This document shows, in pieces, positions 1-9,713 of a stretch of DNA of 53,811 nucleotides. The stretch lies in NCBI GenBank assembly GCA_002726335.1, contig PBSR01000264.1, positions 1 to 53,811 on the forward strand. Reading direction: 5' to 3'. The translations under genes and the position numbers were made by a program. Each line of letters opens with the position of its first letter. Position 1 is the first letter of the stretch. Origin of the DNA: Gemmatimonadaceae bacterium (lineage in GTDB: Bacteria; Latescibacterota; UBA2968; UBA8231). The notes below the pieces were generated by a model. That model was given only the letters and a program-made list of their open reading frames with translations. It had not been told where the DNA came from and ran no database searches.

Positions 1-1
1 C

Positions 2-880
2 CTGCCGTTGACCAAGCGTATGGCCCACGCCGTGCTGCAGGCCCCCGAGACCTCCACGATCACCGAAGCGCTGCGTTATGGACAGGTAGTCGGCTGGACG
101 GGCTCCCCCGGTCTGGCTCGTGCCGTCAACGCCTCACGACTGGGGCGATCCTTCGCCGAGGAGGTGTTCTGGTCGACGGTGATTCCCTTCCTCGCCCGCA
201 ACGAGTCGAAGATCCCCAGCGACTGGGTGCGATCCATCATCGATTACCTCCACCACCAGCGCTTCGAGCACCAGGATGTGGTGGTTGCCGATGGTTCTCT
301 CGGCAGTGGTCCGCCGGCCGAGCCGAACCTGTCGATGAAGAGCCGCAGCCTGCCCAAGCTCATGCGTCAGGTCGATCGCTGGCGCAAGGCATGGTCCGTC
401 GATTTCGAGCCCGCCAAGGATCCGGAGGACCACGGCAGCCGCCGCCTGGAGTATCTCTATCTCGAGACCGAGGACGAGCGCACCGGCAAGCTCCTGGTCT
501 GGACGATCCAGGAGCTGAGCACGGCGCGGTCGCTGGCCAACGAAGGCCAGGCCATGAGTCACTGCCTCAGCTCCAAGGCCGTGAGTCTGTCCACCACCTC
601 GGTATGGTCGGTGCAGGTGCGGGACGGCAGACGCTCGCACCGTGTGATGACGGTGGCCATCGATATCAACAACCGCTACGTGACTCAGGCACGTGGCCGG
701 TTCAACGCCAATCCGGATCGCCATGTCGACGGCCCGCAGCTCAATCCCGAGCACGGAGGCGGCGACCGCCTCAAGGGCCGGCTGAGTCCCCGCGAGCAGG
801 AGCTGCTGAGCCAGTCACATCGCATCCTCCGGCTCTGGCTGGACCGCGAAAAGATCGCCTACTCGAAGCTCGATCTGTAG
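2..880 (+). CDS. PcfJ-like protein (5' end outside window)
   Basis: The frame is open to the left edge, so the N-terminus is probably missing. A TTG at 8 and an ATG at 20 are possible internal starts. About 290 residues are visible. The central part (WTIQELSTARSLANEGQAMS, then a conserved HC, SVWS and an ARGRFN segment near the end) matches the PcfJ-like family, named after a conjugative-plasmid protein but common on chromosomes with unknown biochemical role. The family is usually 350-500 residues, which agrees with truncation by the window edge. The stop is 40 bp before the GNAT gene. No signal peptide or membrane segment is visible. The family call is by recognition and the function is unknown. 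Confidence 0.7.
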   Translation: MPLTKRMAHAVLQAPETSTITEALRYGQVVGWTGSPGLARAVNASRLGRSFAEEVFWSTVIPFLARNESKIPSDWVRSIIDYLHHQRFEHQDVVVADGSLGSGPPAEPNLSMKSRSLPKLMRQVDRWRKAWSVDFEPAKDPEDHGSRRLEYLYLETEDERTGKLLVWTIQELSTARSLANEGQAMSHCLSSKAVSLSTTSVWSVQVRDGRRSHRVMTVAIDINNRYVTQARGRFNANPDRHVDGPQLNPEHGGGDRLKGRLSPREQELLSQSHRILRLWLDREKIAYSKLDL

Positions 881-920
881 CGGTTTGCCCCCGGGGCACG
901 TCTCACCCCAGCTTTGGGGC

Positions 921-1427
921 ATGACTGAAGACGCACCCCCCTCCGGACGGGATCTACATCTCCACGAATGGACCCGCGATACGGGCGATGAGACCTACCT
1001 GATCAGCACCGACCGTGCCCGCCTCGACGTCGACATGATTCACGAGTTTCTCACCCACAGCTACTGGTCCCCAGGGATCCCACGCGAAGTGGTGATCAGG
1101 GGAATCGAGCATTCGTTCTGCTTCGGGCTCTACCGCGCAGAATCGCAGATCGGCTTTGCCCGCGCCATCACCGACTACACGAGCATGGCGTACCTGGCCG
1201 ACGTCTTCGTCCTGCCCGGACATAGGGGCCAGGGATTGGGCAAGTGGCTGGTGCAGTGTATCGTCGACTGTCCCTCTCTTAAGGGGCTGCGAACCATGTC
1301 TCTGGCCACCGCCGACGCCCACGAGCTCTACCGCTGTTTCGGCTTCGAAGGCCTGGTCAGCCCGGAGGCCCACATGTCACGGAAGCAGGAAATGGACTGG
1401 TTCCGCCCCGAACAGGTGCGCGAGTGA
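921..1427 (+). CDS. GNAT family N-acetyltransferase
   Basis: A 168-residue single-domain GNAT, predicted to transfer acetyl from acetyl-CoA to an amine; the substrate is unknown. Motif A is plain: a DVFVLP strand followed by the pyrophosphate loop RGQGLGKWL. A C-terminal ELYRCFGF segment matches motif B (Y/F-GF). ATG 921 is preferred over the in-frame TTG at 885 because the extra 12 residues are not family-like. The stop overlaps the GTG start of the next gene by 4 bp (GTGA), so the two are probably translationally coupled with the hydrolase and sulfatase that follow. Confidence 0.85.
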   Translation: MTEDAPPSGRDLHLHEWTRDTGDETYLISTDRARLDVDMIHEFLTHSYWSPGIPREVVIRGIEHSFCFGLYRAESQIGFARAITDYTSMAYLADVFVLPGHRGQGLGKWLVQCIVDCPSLKGLRTMSLATADAHELYRCFGFEGLVSPEAHMSRKQEMDWFRPEQVRE

Positions 1428-3460
1428 CCGCTTCCCCAGACGGTTTCTGGTTCAATCGTCTGATCGAGTACTGGACGCTGCCGGAACCCGGGCAGGTTCT
1501 CGACCACGTGCGTCGGGGACACGTTCAGGTGGTGCAGATGGGCAATTTCGGCCCGGACTTCTACAGCCTCGCCGACGATCCTGACGTGCATCGATCGTGG
1601 GCCGGAATGCCGGCCGTCGGCGTCGAGGCAAATCTGGAGCGTGCCGCCGACCTGATCCCGAAGGTGCAGGCTGCCGGGGCACGGGTCGTCGGTCAGCTGT
1701 CGTCGACCTTGCACTACGGCGACCATGAGACGGGCCTGGGCCTGTTCGGTGATGTCTGGGACCGCATGTGGACACCGGCACTGCTCGGTGACTCACCCGC
1801 TGAATCGGTGTCTGCTGCTCTTGCTCTCGAGACCTCTGGCGAACCAGCGCGGCGGGCCATCAACGGTCGACCGTACTACAGCTACCGCGGCTGTATTTCC
1901 AATCCCGCCTGGCAGGACACACTCAAGGCGATGGTGCGCAAGGGCATCGACCTTGGCCTGGATGGCTTCAACACGACCCACAACTACGAGGGCTTCTGCG
2001 GTTGTGGTCACTGTGCGGGCACGATCCGCGCCTGTATGGCCGATACGTTCTCCGAAGCCGAACTGCACAGCCTGTTCTCGGTGGACCTCGAGGTTGCCGA
2101 GGATCTGCGCCAGCCCCTGGACTGTGCGCCCGCTGACCTGCGACGCCGCTACCTGTCCATCCTCGAGCAGGCCGCGGCGCGCCGACGGAAAGACGCCTTC
2201 GACGCGGTCTTCCTCGAGTATGGCCGCTCGCTGCGCCCCGGGCTGCTGGCAGCCCAGTGGTATCACAAGTACGGCATGAGAGTCAACGACGAACGCGCCG
2301 CCCTGCCCGCTGACCTCTGGGGCCGGGGCGAGGACTATATCTGGTACAGTCAGGGGCCCCACCGGTGGGGCAGCTCCATTGAGCAGGGCTACATCGCCGA
2401 CATGGGACTCAACGCCCGGCACATGCATGCCGCTGGCGGCGGGCGCCCCTTCGTCATCAACAAGTACGACTACCGGCGCTGGCGGGTCTGGGCCGGGGAG
2501 GCGGCGGCTCACGGGGCGGCCTCTCCCTGCTACCATGCCGGGCCCCCCTACCCAGACCAGGAGGAGACGACCCGGATCGCCCCGGAGGACTACTACGGGC
2601 CCATCATCCGTTACCAGCGTTTTCTCGCCGAGCACGAGGATCTGCTGCATCCGGCACGACCTCTGTCGCAGGTAGGCCTCGTCTATCCACGGCGTGCCGA
2701 ACGCGAACAGGAAGCAGACTATCTCGACGCACTGAAACGGATCGCTGAGTGGCTGGAAGACGCCCACGTGCTCTACGATATCCTCTTCGACGACCAGCTG
2801 ACCGCACGGGCCGGTGACTTTCCCGCCCTGATCCTGCCCGACATCCGACGACTGTCCGACGACGAGATCGGTGCCGTGCGGCGCCACGTGGCCGGGGGCG
2901 GCGGACTCGTCGTCGCCGGCGCCACGGGAACGCTGGCTGTCGATGGCAGCACTCGCGAGCAGGATCCGATCTTCCTCTCCACCACAGGCTCCGTGTTCTG
3001 CTGGGAGTCCACCGACTGGCAGCCGCAGACCGTGCCGATTCGAACTCTCCAGGGCGATCCGGAGATGCCCGTGTATTCCCATCTGCCCGATGATGCGGAG
3101 GGCCGGCGTCTCATCGACGCCACGGAGGGGGTCTGTGGTGGTTTCTGGCTGCACACCGACGCGCCCTGGTCGGTCCGCACCCGGGCGTGGCAGGACGAGG
3201 GCTCAACCGCCATTCCCGTGCACTGGATCAACTACCGGCAGGACGAGGCGGCCGCCATCGAAGTCCCCATCCCCGTGGGACCCATCAAGGTGGATCTGCA
3301 GCTCCCGGATGACGCGCAGGTGGATCGGGTCGAATGGTGCTATCCCGAGATGAAGGAGGCCGTCCTGCTGGACTTCGAGTCTGCTGAGGGTTGCGTAACC
3401 TTCGAGATCCCCCGGCTCATCGTCTACGGCATGAGCGTCATCCGCCTGCGGACAGCGTAA
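1424..3460 (+). CDS. Glycoside-hydrolase-like protein with beta-galactosidase trimerisation-type domain
   Basis: A 678-residue cytoplasmic protein starting at GTG, which overlaps the preceding stop by 4 bp. Residues ~30-400 read as a TIM-barrel hydrolase domain related to GH42 and 'hypothetical glycosyl hydrolase' families. A Cys/His-rich segment GFCGCGHCAG resembles the metal-binding cluster of such barrels. Residues ~415-560 (LSQVGLVYPRR, then LPDIRRLSDDE and a glycine-rich GGGLVVAGATG) look like the GATase1-like beta-galactosidase trimerisation domain. A beta-sandwich tail ends in YGMSVIRLR. No signal peptide is visible. It is probably an intracellular glycosidase acting with the adjacent sulfatase on a sulfated glycan. 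The substrate is not predictable and catalytic acids were not assigned. Confidence 0.7.
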   Translation: MTASPDGFWFNRLIEYWTLPEPGQVLDHVRRGHVQVVQMGNFGPDFYSLADDPDVHRSWAGMPAVGVEANLERAADLIPKVQAAGARVVGQLSSTLHYGDHETGLGLFGDVWDRMWTPALLGDSPAESVSAALALETSGEPARRAINGRPYYSYRGCISNPAWQDTLKAMVRKGIDLGLDGFNTTHNYEGFCGCGHCAGTIRACMADTFSEAELHSLFSVDLEVAEDLRQPLDCAPADLRRRYLSILEQAAARRRKDAFDAVFLEYGRSLRPGLLAAQWYHKYGMRVNDERAALPADLWGRGEDYIWYSQGPHRWGSSIEQGYIADMGLNARHMHAAGGGRPFVINKYDYRRWRVWAGEAAAHGAASPCYHAGPPYPDQEETTRIAPEDYYGPIIRYQRFLAEHEDLLHPARPLSQVGLVYPRRAEREQEADYLDALKRIAEWLEDAHVLYDILFDDQLTARAGDFPALILPDIRRLSDDEIGAVRRHVAGGGGLVVAGATGTLAVDGSTREQDPIFLSTTGSVFCWESTDWQPQTVPIRTLQGDPEMPVYSHLPDDAEGRRLIDATEGVCGGFWLHTDAPWSVRTRAWQDEGSTAIPVHWINYRQDEAAAIEVPIPVGPIKVDLQLPDDAQVDRVEWCYPEMKEAVLLDFESAEGCVTFEIPRLIVYGMSVIRLRTA

Positions 3461-3465
3461 CCGCC

Positions 3466-4746
3466 ATGCCTCCCAACGTCCTCTTTCTCAACACCGACCA
3501 GCAGTCACGTCATGCCGTCGGCGCCAGCGGCAATCCATGGGTGCGGACCCCGAACCTGGATGCCCTGGCCGCCTCGGGCCTACGCTTCACACGCGCCTAC
3601 TGCGCCGCACCGGTCTGTGGCCCTTCGCGCAGCTGTCTGAACACGGGCCGCCCGTCCCACGAGACCGGGGTGCTCGTCAACGGGATCCCGCCGTGCCCCG
3701 ACCTGCCGGAGATGTGTGGCCTCTTCCATGCTGCTGGCTATGACGTGGCCTGGGTGGGCAATCGCCGCGGCGATCAGCCTCCGCCTCCCGTCGACGCAGA
3801 CGGCCGTTTCTACCTCGCCTTCCCCGAAGGCCAGCCTGGCCTCGGTGTCGACATGGACGCCCCCGTCGTCGATGCTGCCATCGATTATCTGCAACAGCGC
3901 AGAGACCGTCCCTTCTTCCTCACCGTACCCCTGATGAACCCCCACGACATCTGCTATTCGGTGATGGGCCGGGCCCCGGACACGGCCGACCCGGATGGCG
4001 AGCTGCCTCCCCTGCCGGACAACTTCGAGCCCGTGCTGCCTGAGCCCGATTTCATCCGCCGCTGCCGCGCCCGCTCCTACTACGGTCAGGAGAACACTTA
4101 TACCTCTGGTTGGGACGAGGATCGCTGGCGCCGGTACCTGCGGGAGTACTACTCGCTGAGCGAGCGCGTGGATGGGGAGATCGGGCGGCTGCTCGGTGCG
4201 CTGCAGGAGAACGGGCTCGACCAGGATACCCTCATCCTGCACACGGCCGACCATGGCGAGGGGCAGGCCGCCCATCGTTGGGTGGTGAAGTTGATGTTCT
4301 GGGAAAACGTGGTCGGCGTCCCCTTGAGCCTCTCGTGGCCGGGCACCATACCGACGGGCGAGACGCGACACCAGCTGGCCAGCGGCATGGATGTCCTGCC
4401 GACGTTGTGCGACTACGCGGGGATCTCAGTCCCTGGGGATGTAACGGGCCGCAGCCTGCGCCATGCCATCGAAGACAGAGCCAGCCGCGAGTTCATCGTC
4501 ATCGAGCTGCATCCCGACACCGAAGACCACGGATTCGCCGCTCGTATCGTCGTCTCACAGCACCACAAGTACGTCGCCTTCTCCGAGGGTGCACCCAGAG
4601 AACTGTTGTTTGACCTGGAGGCGGATCCGGGAGAGACGAGAGATCTGGCCACCAGTGCCGGTACCGCCCGGGTCCTGGAGCATCACCGGGCCTGCCTGTC
4701 GCAGTGGATCGACCAGACCTGCGATCCCTTCAAGCCGATGGCCTAG
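3466..4746 (+). CDS. Type I (formylglycine-dependent) sulfatase
   Basis: A 426-residue sulfatase of the alkaline-phosphatase superfamily that hydrolyses sulfate esters. ATG 3466 lies 5 bp after the hydrolase stop; upstream in-frame codons belong to that gene and are ignored. Metal-binding Asp11 sits in NVLFLNTDQQ. The C-x-P-S-R maturation motif is at Cys51 (VCGPSRS), where Cys is converted to formylglycine. Further motifs include HTADHGE near residue 260 and a C-terminal LFDLEADPGETRDLA, typical of choline-sulfatase/arylsulfatase-like family members. No signal peptide is seen, so it is probably cytoplasmic. Its 3' end overlaps a convergent GNAT gene by 17 bp. An anaerobic or FGE-type maturase must be encoded elsewhere. 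Confidence 0.9.
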   Translation: MPPNVLFLNTDQQSRHAVGASGNPWVRTPNLDALAASGLRFTRAYCAAPVCGPSRSCLNTGRPSHETGVLVNGIPPCPDLPEMCGLFHAAGYDVAWVGNRRGDQPPPPVDADGRFYLAFPEGQPGLGVDMDAPVVDAAIDYLQQRRDRPFFLTVPLMNPHDICYSVMGRAPDTADPDGELPPLPDNFEPVLPEPDFIRRCRARSYYGQENTYTSGWDEDRWRRYLREYYSLSERVDGEIGRLLGALQENGLDQDTLILHTADHGEGQAAHRWVVKLMFWENVVGVPLSLSWPGTIPTGETRHQLASGMDVLPTLCDYAGISVPGDVTGRSLRHAIEDRASREFIVIELHPDTEDHGFAARIVVSQHHKYVAFSEGAPRELLFDLEADPGETRDLATSAGTARVLEHHRACLSQWIDQTCDPFKPMA

Positions 4747-5557
4747 GCCGCTGCCGCCGCAGCCCGAGATAATCGCCGGCAACCCGTTGAGCCCGCGGCA
4801 CGTACACGAAGGCCTCCGTCCACGCCGGCACGAAGCCGCAGCGTAGTGCTGCCGCCTGCGACCGCAGGTTGGACAGGTGCGTCGAGTAGTAGGGCACCTT
4901 CCCCGCGTCGAGAATGGCCCGGGCGCAGGCGCTGACCAAGGCGGCGCCGATCCCCGCCCCCTGATGGTCTGGCAGGACCTCGACGCCGATCTGCCACAGA
5001 TCGACGTGATCGGCGCTGGCGGCCGCCAGGCCGACGACGCGATCCCCCACTCGCGCCACCGTCGCCACCATGTCGGGACGCTCGGTGTTGCCGGCCTCAC
5101 CCAGAGCATGTGCGAATGGCAGGTCGTAGAGCGGCTCCATCCGCGGACCCGGTTTCACGGACTCCATCCGGACGCCGGCAGGTGGCGTCACCTGCCGCCA
5201 GAGTTCCTCAGCGCAGACATATCGGTGCTGCGGCCCGGCAAAGGGCTGCTTCGAACGCTGTACGTGTCGCTCGATTCGAGACAGGCAAGCTGGTGAGAAG
5301 ACGTCGTCGCGATCGAGATTACACACGACACGCCGCACCCAGGGAAGCCAGCTGGGGCTCGCCGTCACTACCACCCCTGCTCCGAAGGTGGCCAGACCGA
5401 CGTGTGGCCGACCGAGATGGAAGGGCATACGCCCGTCACACAGGGCAGTTTCCACGATCGTACAGCCATCCTTGAGGAAGTCGTCGGGCTGGCAGGCGCA
5501 GTTGGCGGCCACCACCTGCCGCGCCAGTTCGAGGGCCTCCAGACGTGTTCTGTTCAT
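4730..5557 (-). CDS. GNAT family N-acetyltransferase, two-part
   Basis: A 275-residue protein. The N-terminal half (ANCACQPDDF, then a VVVTASPSWLPWVR strand) resembles a common N-terminal extension of 'GNAT family' proteins in environmental genomes. The C-terminal ~110 residues hold the acetyltransferase core, with LWQIGVEVLPDHQGAGIGAALV as motif A (Q-GAGIG loop) and a late YSTHLSNLRSQA segment. ATG at 5557 is preferred over an upstream in-frame ATG at 5662 because the 35 extra residues are Arg-rich and unlike the family. It converges on the sulfatase (17-bp overlap of 3' ends) and diverges from the Tm-1-like gene across a 116-bp spacer that must hold both promoters. Substrate unknown. Confidence 0.8.
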   Translation of the reverse strand: MNRTRLEALELARQVVAANCACQPDDFLKDGCTIVETALCDGRMPFHLGRPHVGLATFGAGVVVTASPSWLPWVRRVVCNLDRDDVFSPACLSRIERHVQRSKQPFAGPQHRYVCAEELWRQVTPPAGVRMESVKPGPRMEPLYDLPFAHALGEAGNTERPDMVATVARVGDRVVGLAAASADHVDLWQIGVEVLPDHQGAGIGAALVSACARAILDAGKVPYYSTHLSNLRSQAAALRCGFVPAWTEAFVYVPRAQRVAGDYLGLRRQRPRPSA

Positions 5558-5673
5558 GACGTCAGCGTAGTACGGAAACCGAACAAGGGCAAGCCTGTCG
5601 AACACTCTCCCGATGCCTGCCTCGTGCGGCGTGCCTTGCGCCCTGTTGCCCCGGCGATCCATGTTACGTCACC

Positions 5674-6909
5674 ATGTCGACACCCCGAGTCATCGCCCTG
5701 ATCGGCGCCTTTGATACGAAAGGCGCCGACTACGCCTTTCTGCAGAACTGCATCCACGCCAGCGGACACCGGACGCTGACGATCGACACGGGGGTCCTCG
5801 GTTCTACGGATCGGTTCGCCGTCGATGTGCCGGCCGGCGAACTGGCCACTGCCGGCGGCGGCACGCTGACCGACCTGCGCGCCTCCGGGGATCGTGGCGA
5901 GGCGATGAAAGTGATGGCCTGTGGTGCGGCGGTCGTCATCGCCCGCCTGCACGCCGAGGGCCGCTTCGACGCCATCCTCGGTATGGGGGGCACCGGCGGC
6001 ACGAGTGTGATCTCTGCCGGCATGCGGGCCCTGCCTCTGGGTGTGCCGAAGGTCTGCGTATCCACTGCTGCTTCGGGTGACACCTCCGTCTTCGTCGGCC
6101 TGCGCGACGTCGTCATGATCCCGTCCATCGTCGATGTGGCGGGTGTCAACCGCATCTCCCGCGGGGTCTACGCCCGGGCCGCCGGCGCCATCTGTGGTAT
6201 GGCAGAGACCGAAGTCGATACGGCGGCCGATGACCGCCCCGTGATCGCCGCCTCCATGTTCGGCAACACCACCCAGTGCGTGGAAGCCTGCGTCGAGGCT
6301 CTCGACCAGGCCGGGTACGAGGTCCTTGTGTTCCATGCCACCGGGACCGGCGGCCGAACGATGGAATCTCTCGTCGACGAGGGCCTTGTCGACGCCGTGC
6401 TCGACATCACCACCACCGAGTGGGCGGACACGGTCTGCGGCGGCATTTTCGACGCCGGCCCAGGGCGCCTCGGTGCCCCGGGACGTCGAGGACTCCCCCA
6501 CCTCATCGTACCCGGCTGTATCGACATGGCCAACTTCGGTGCACCCGGGACGGTGCCCGAACGTTTCCGCGGAGGCGATCGCATCCTCTACGAATGGAAC
6601 CCCGCCGTCACCCTGCTGCGGACCAGCAGCGACGAAAACCGGCAGATGGCCCGCGCTTTCGCCGACCACGCCAACGCCGCCAACGGGCCGCGCGCCTTTC
6701 TTCTGCCCCTGCGTGGCGTCTCCATCCTTGACGGTGACGGCGAGAGATTCTGCGACCGCGACGCCGACCTGGCCTTCTTTGACACCCTGCGCCAGCACCT
6801 GAACCCCGAGATCCCCATCCACGAACTCGACACCAACATCAACGCCCCCGAGTTTTCTCAAAGAGCGACGGAACTGCTGCTGGAGCTGATCGCACAGAGG
6901 GAACAATGA
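5674..6909 (+). CDS. Tm-1-like ATP-binding domain protein (UPF0261)
   Basis: A 411-residue protein of the Tm-1/UPF0261 family, named after the N-terminal domain of the tomato resistance protein Tm-1. It opens with RVIALIGAFDTKGADYAFL, the family nucleotide-binding signature. Glycine-rich GMGGTGGTSVIS and FHATGTGGRTMESL segments follow, and LRTSSDENRQMARAFADHAN near the C-terminus is also typical. In fungi and plants this domain is fused to a TIM-barrel domain; here the partner is the separate gene at 7367-8194, with a cupin between them. This is the first gene of a tight plus-strand operon running to 11014. The biochemical role of the pair is unproven. Confidence 0.9.
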   Translation: MSTPRVIALIGAFDTKGADYAFLQNCIHASGHRTLTIDTGVLGSTDRFAVDVPAGELATAGGGTLTDLRASGDRGEAMKVMACGAAVVIARLHAEGRFDAILGMGGTGGTSVISAGMRALPLGVPKVCVSTAASGDTSVFVGLRDVVMIPSIVDVAGVNRISRGVYARAAGAICGMAETEVDTAADDRPVIAASMFGNTTQCVEACVEALDQAGYEVLVFHATGTGGRTMESLVDEGLVDAVLDITTTEWADTVCGGIFDAGPGRLGAPGRRGLPHLIVPGCIDMANFGAPGTVPERFRGGDRILYEWNPAVTLLRTSSDENRQMARAFADHANAANGPRAFLLPLRGVSILDGDGERFCDRDADLAFFDTLRQHLNPEIPIHELDTNINAPEFSQRATELLLELIAQREQ

Positions 6910-6934
6910 ACGCCAAGAAGAGAGACAGACAGCC

Positions 6935-7357
6935 ATGAGTGACAAGCTGACCTTCATTGAACCGGCTGACACCGAGACCCAGGTTTTCGACTGGGGCCGT
7001 CTCAACTGGCTTTCCGAGCCCAACGTCACCGCTGCCGAACGTTTCTCGGCCGGTGTCGTGTGCCTCAAGCCGGGCAAGGGGCACGATCGCCACAACCACC
7101 CCCACAGCGAAGAGATCCTTTACGTGGTCTCGGGCAAGGGGCAGCAGATGGTCGAATTCGCCGACGGCAGCCAGGTCGAGAAGGAGATCGGACCGGGGAC
7201 GATGGTGCACATCCCCACCGCCCTGTTCCACTCCACCGTCAACACCGGTGAGGAAACCATGGAACTGCTCGCCATCTATGCCCCCTTCGGCCCGGAAGCC
7301 GACCTGCGCCAGCTGGAAGGTGTGCAGATCGAGCCGCCGACCCGTCCCCGAGACTGA
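6935..7357 (+). CDS. Cupin domain protein
   Basis: A 140-residue single-domain cupin. Motif 1 (HDRHNHPHSEEILYVVSGKG) supplies the His-x-His, Glu and Gly pattern. Motif 2 (GTMVHIPTALFHSTVNTG) supplies the second metal His. Such cupins are isomerases, dioxygenases or small-molecule binders, and nothing narrows this one down. It lies 25 bp after the Tm-1-like gene and 9 bp before the TIM-barrel gene, so it is almost certainly co-transcribed. Its position inside an otherwise widespread two-gene pair suggests it acts on the same substrate. No signal peptide. Confidence 0.88.
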   Translation: MSDKLTFIEPADTETQVFDWGRLNWLSEPNVTAAERFSAGVVCLKPGKGHDRHNHPHSEEILYVVSGKGQQMVEFADGSQVEKEIGPGTMVHIPTALFHSTVNTGEETMELLAIYAPFGPEADLRQLEGVQIEPPTRPRD

Positions 7358-7366
7358 AATCCTGCC

Positions 7367-8194
7367 ATGGCCTTCACCCGTGACGAAGTACTCGAACGTC
7401 TGCGCCGGCAAATCACCGACAATGTCCCCATCATCGGTGCCGGCGCCGGCACCGGTATCAGCGCCAAGTTCGAGGAAGCCGGCGGCGTCGATCTGATCAT
7501 CATCTACAACTCGGGACGCTACCGTATGGCCGGCCGTGGATCGCTGGCCGGCATGATGCCGTACGGCGACGCCAACGCCATCGTCATGGACATGGCCGGT
7601 GAAGTGTTGACCATCGTCGACGACACGCCGGTGCTGGCCGGCGTCTGTGGTACCGACCCCTTCCGGCAGATGGACGTGTTCCTCGGTCAGGTGCGCGATG
7701 CCGGCTTCTCGGGCGTGCAGAACTTCCCCACCGTCGGCCTGATCGACGGGGTCTTCCGGCAGAACCTGGAAGAGACCGGCATGGGGTACGGACTCGAAGT
7801 TGAGATGATCCGCACGGCGTCCAGCATGGGTCTGCTGACAACACCCTACGCCTTCCAGCCTTCCGAAGCCGAAGCCATGGCCGCTGCCGGCGCCGACATC
7901 GTCGTCGCCCACATGGGCCTGACGACGAAGGGCTCCATCGGTGCCGACACGGCGCTGAGCCTGGAGGAATCGGCAGAGCGTGTCCAGGCCATCTGCGACG
8001 CCGCCCGCGGCGTCAACGCAGAGGTCATCGTCCTCTGCCACGGCGGGCCCATCGCCATGCCTGAAGACGCGGAGTTCGTCCTGCGAAACACGCGTGGCGT
8101 CAACGGCTTCTACGGGGCCTCCAGCGTGGAGAGGCTGCCGGTAGAGACGGCTCTCACCGAGCACGTTCGTTCTTTCAAGGCGATCCGGTTTTGA
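7367..8194 (+). CDS. Phosphoenolpyruvate hydrolase-family TIM-barrel protein (Tm-1 C-terminal-domain homologue)
   Basis: A 275-residue TIM barrel of the family annotated 'phosphoenolpyruvate hydrolase family / TIM-barrel enzyme', homologous to the C-terminal half of eukaryotic Tm-1-like proteins. Family hallmarks are [20 protein letters not shown] near the N-terminus, [16 protein letters not shown], and [38 protein letters not shown] and [12 protein letters not shown] come near the end. The fold is related to PEP mutase/isocitrate lyase-like barrels and the reaction is unknown. It is in an operon with its Tm-1-like partner and is followed 7 bp later by the M81 gene. Confidence 0.88.
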   Translation: MAFTRDEVLERLRRQITDNVPIIGAGAGTGISAKFEEAGGVDLIIIYNSGRYRMAGRGSLAGMMPYGDANAIVMDMAGEVLTIVDDTPVLAGVCGTDPFRQMDVFLGQVRDAGFSGVQNFPTVGLIDGVFRQNLEETGMGYGLEVEMIRTASSMGLLTTPYAFQPSEAEAMAAAGADIVVAHMGLTTKGSIGADTALSLEESAERVQAICDAARGVNAEVIVLCHGGPIAMPEDAEFVLRNTRGVNGFYGASSVERLPVETALTEHVRSFKAIRF

Positions 8195-8201
8195 AGTGCC
8201 G

Positions 8202-9713
8202 ATGATCGCCGTCGGGCAGCTGCTGCAGGAAACCAACTCGCTCAACCCGGTGCTGACGCGGCGTGAGGACTTCGAGTTGTACGGACTCGTCCGTGGCGCC
8301 GACGTCATGGAGCGCTACGGCGACGTGGGCGAACTGGCCGGCTTCGCTGGTCTACCCGACGAGATGGGTGAGCCGGTGGTATGGCATGGCATGTTGCGTG
8401 CCGTCGCCTGGTCTGGTGGCCCCCTCGTGGCGGGGTTGCTCGCTGAGCTGATCGAGGGCATGACCGCCCCGCTGCGCGAGACGAAGGTCGACGGTGTACT
8501 TCTGTCCCTGCACGGTGCCCAGTCCGCCGTCGATGATCCCGACGTCAGCGGCCGCATGCTAGCAGCCGTGCGCGGTGCTGTTGGGCCTGACGTCCCCATC
8601 GCCGCCACTCTCGACCTGCACGCCAACGTCACGCCGTTGATGGCAGAACACGCCGACGTGCTGGTGGGCTACCATACCTTCCCCCATGTCGATCACGTGT
8701 CCTGCGGCCGACGTGCCGCCCGGTGCCTGGCCCGCATGCTGCGCCACGGCACTCGTCCCGCCGTACGGGTCTTCAAGGTCCCCATGGTCGTCAACAGCGA
8801 GGGGCGGGCCACCGATCACGGCGTGCAATCCGACCTCTGGCAACAGATCGTCGCCTCGGAGGATCGTCCTGACGTGGACAGCGTCGGTCTCTATCCGGTG
8901 CAGCCCTGGCTCGACGCCCCCTGGCTGGGTTGGACGTTCTATCAGGCCCATCTGGGTGATGCCCCTTTCGACGACGAAGCCGTTGGCAGTGCCTGCTGGA
9001 ACACTCGCCGTCACCGCGACATCGACTATGTCACACCCGAGTCCCTGATCGCCACCGCACGTGCCATCGACGGTGGCCCCGTCGCCGTGTCGGAAGGCCA
9101 CGATGCCACCAACAGCGGCGCTCCCGGAGACAGTACACAACTGCTCACAGCCATGGTACGGCAGGAGATCGGCGACGGGGGTGGCCTCTGTTTCTGCGTC
9201 GACCCCGAAGCAGTTGAGCATTGCATCCAGGCCGATGTGGGTGCCCTTGTGTCGCTGCGGATCGGTGGCAGACGCGACCCCTTTTCTGAATCCCTGGCCG
9301 TCACTGGGACGGTCGAGGCCCTCGGTACTCTGCGCTACACTCTCAGCGGTCATGGCGGACACAACCTGCCCGTGGACATGGGTCGCATGGCACGACTGCG
9401 CGTGCGGGACACGACCATCGTGCTGGTGGAAGAGACCGGACCCGGGAGTTCGCCGCAGTTGTACGAAGCTGCCGGCACCGATCCTCGCGCCTTCAAGATC
9501 GTGCTCGCCAAGAGTCCCGAAGGATTCCGCGCCGACTACGCTCCGTTCTCCACCGGGATTCTCTACGCCGCGGCACCCGGTTGCGCCACACCCTACATCG
9601 AGCAGATCCAGTTGCACCAAGCCACACAGCCGATCTTTCCGTCAACCGACCTCGACGACGCGTCGCGGGCGGACTGGGCGGGGCTCATCTATGCAAGAGG
9701 AGCACGCTGTTGA
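8202..9713 (+). CDS. M81 family metallopeptidase (MlrC-like)
   Basis: A 503-residue member of peptidase family M81, typified by microcystinase MlrC. The N-terminus IAVGQLLQETNSLNPVLTRR matches the conserved family opening (ETNSFNP). Metal-ligand candidates are in LDLHANVTPLM and GYHTFPHVDH. An SVGLYPVQPWLDAPWLGW segment and a later SEGHDATNSGAPGD are also family-typical. ATG 8202 was chosen over GTG 8196, which adds only two residues. It is probably an amidohydrolase acting on a small amide or cyclic compound rather than a true protease. Its stop overlaps the TTG start of the aminotransferase, so the two are coupled. Confidence 0.88.
   Translation: MIAVGQLLQETNSLNPVLTRREDFELYGLVRGADVMERYGDVGELAGFAGLPDEMGEPVVWHGMLRAVAWSGGPLVAGLLAELIEGMTAPLRETKVDGVLLSLHGAQSAVDDPDVSGRMLAAVRGAVGPDVPIAATLDLHANVTPLMAEHADVLVGYHTFPHVDHVSCGRRAARCLARMLRHGTRPAVRVFKVPMVVNSEGRATDHGVQSDLWQQIVASEDRPDVDSVGLYPVQPWLDAPWLGWTFYQAHLGDAPFDDEAVGSACWNTRRHRDIDYVTPESLIATARAIDGGPVAVSEGHDATNSGAPGDSTQLLTAMVRQEIGDGGGLCFCVDPEAVEHCIQADVGALVSLRIGGRRDPFSESLAVTGTVEALGTLRYTLSGHGGHNLPVDMGRMARLRVRDTTIVLVEETGPGSSPQLYEAAGTDPRAFKIVLAKSPEGFRADYAPFSTGILYAAAPGCATPYIEQIQLHQATQPIFPSTDLDDASRADWAGLIYARGARC

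Noticed and set aside
1793..3154. 453-codon open frame on the minus strand
   Set aside because: It is antisense to the glycoside-hydrolase-like gene. Such long shadow frames are expected at this GC content.
5554..7095. 513-codon open frame on the minus strand
   Set aside because: It is antisense to the clear Tm-1-like gene and cupin, with low-complexity Gly/Val/Asp-rich translation and no recognisable domain.
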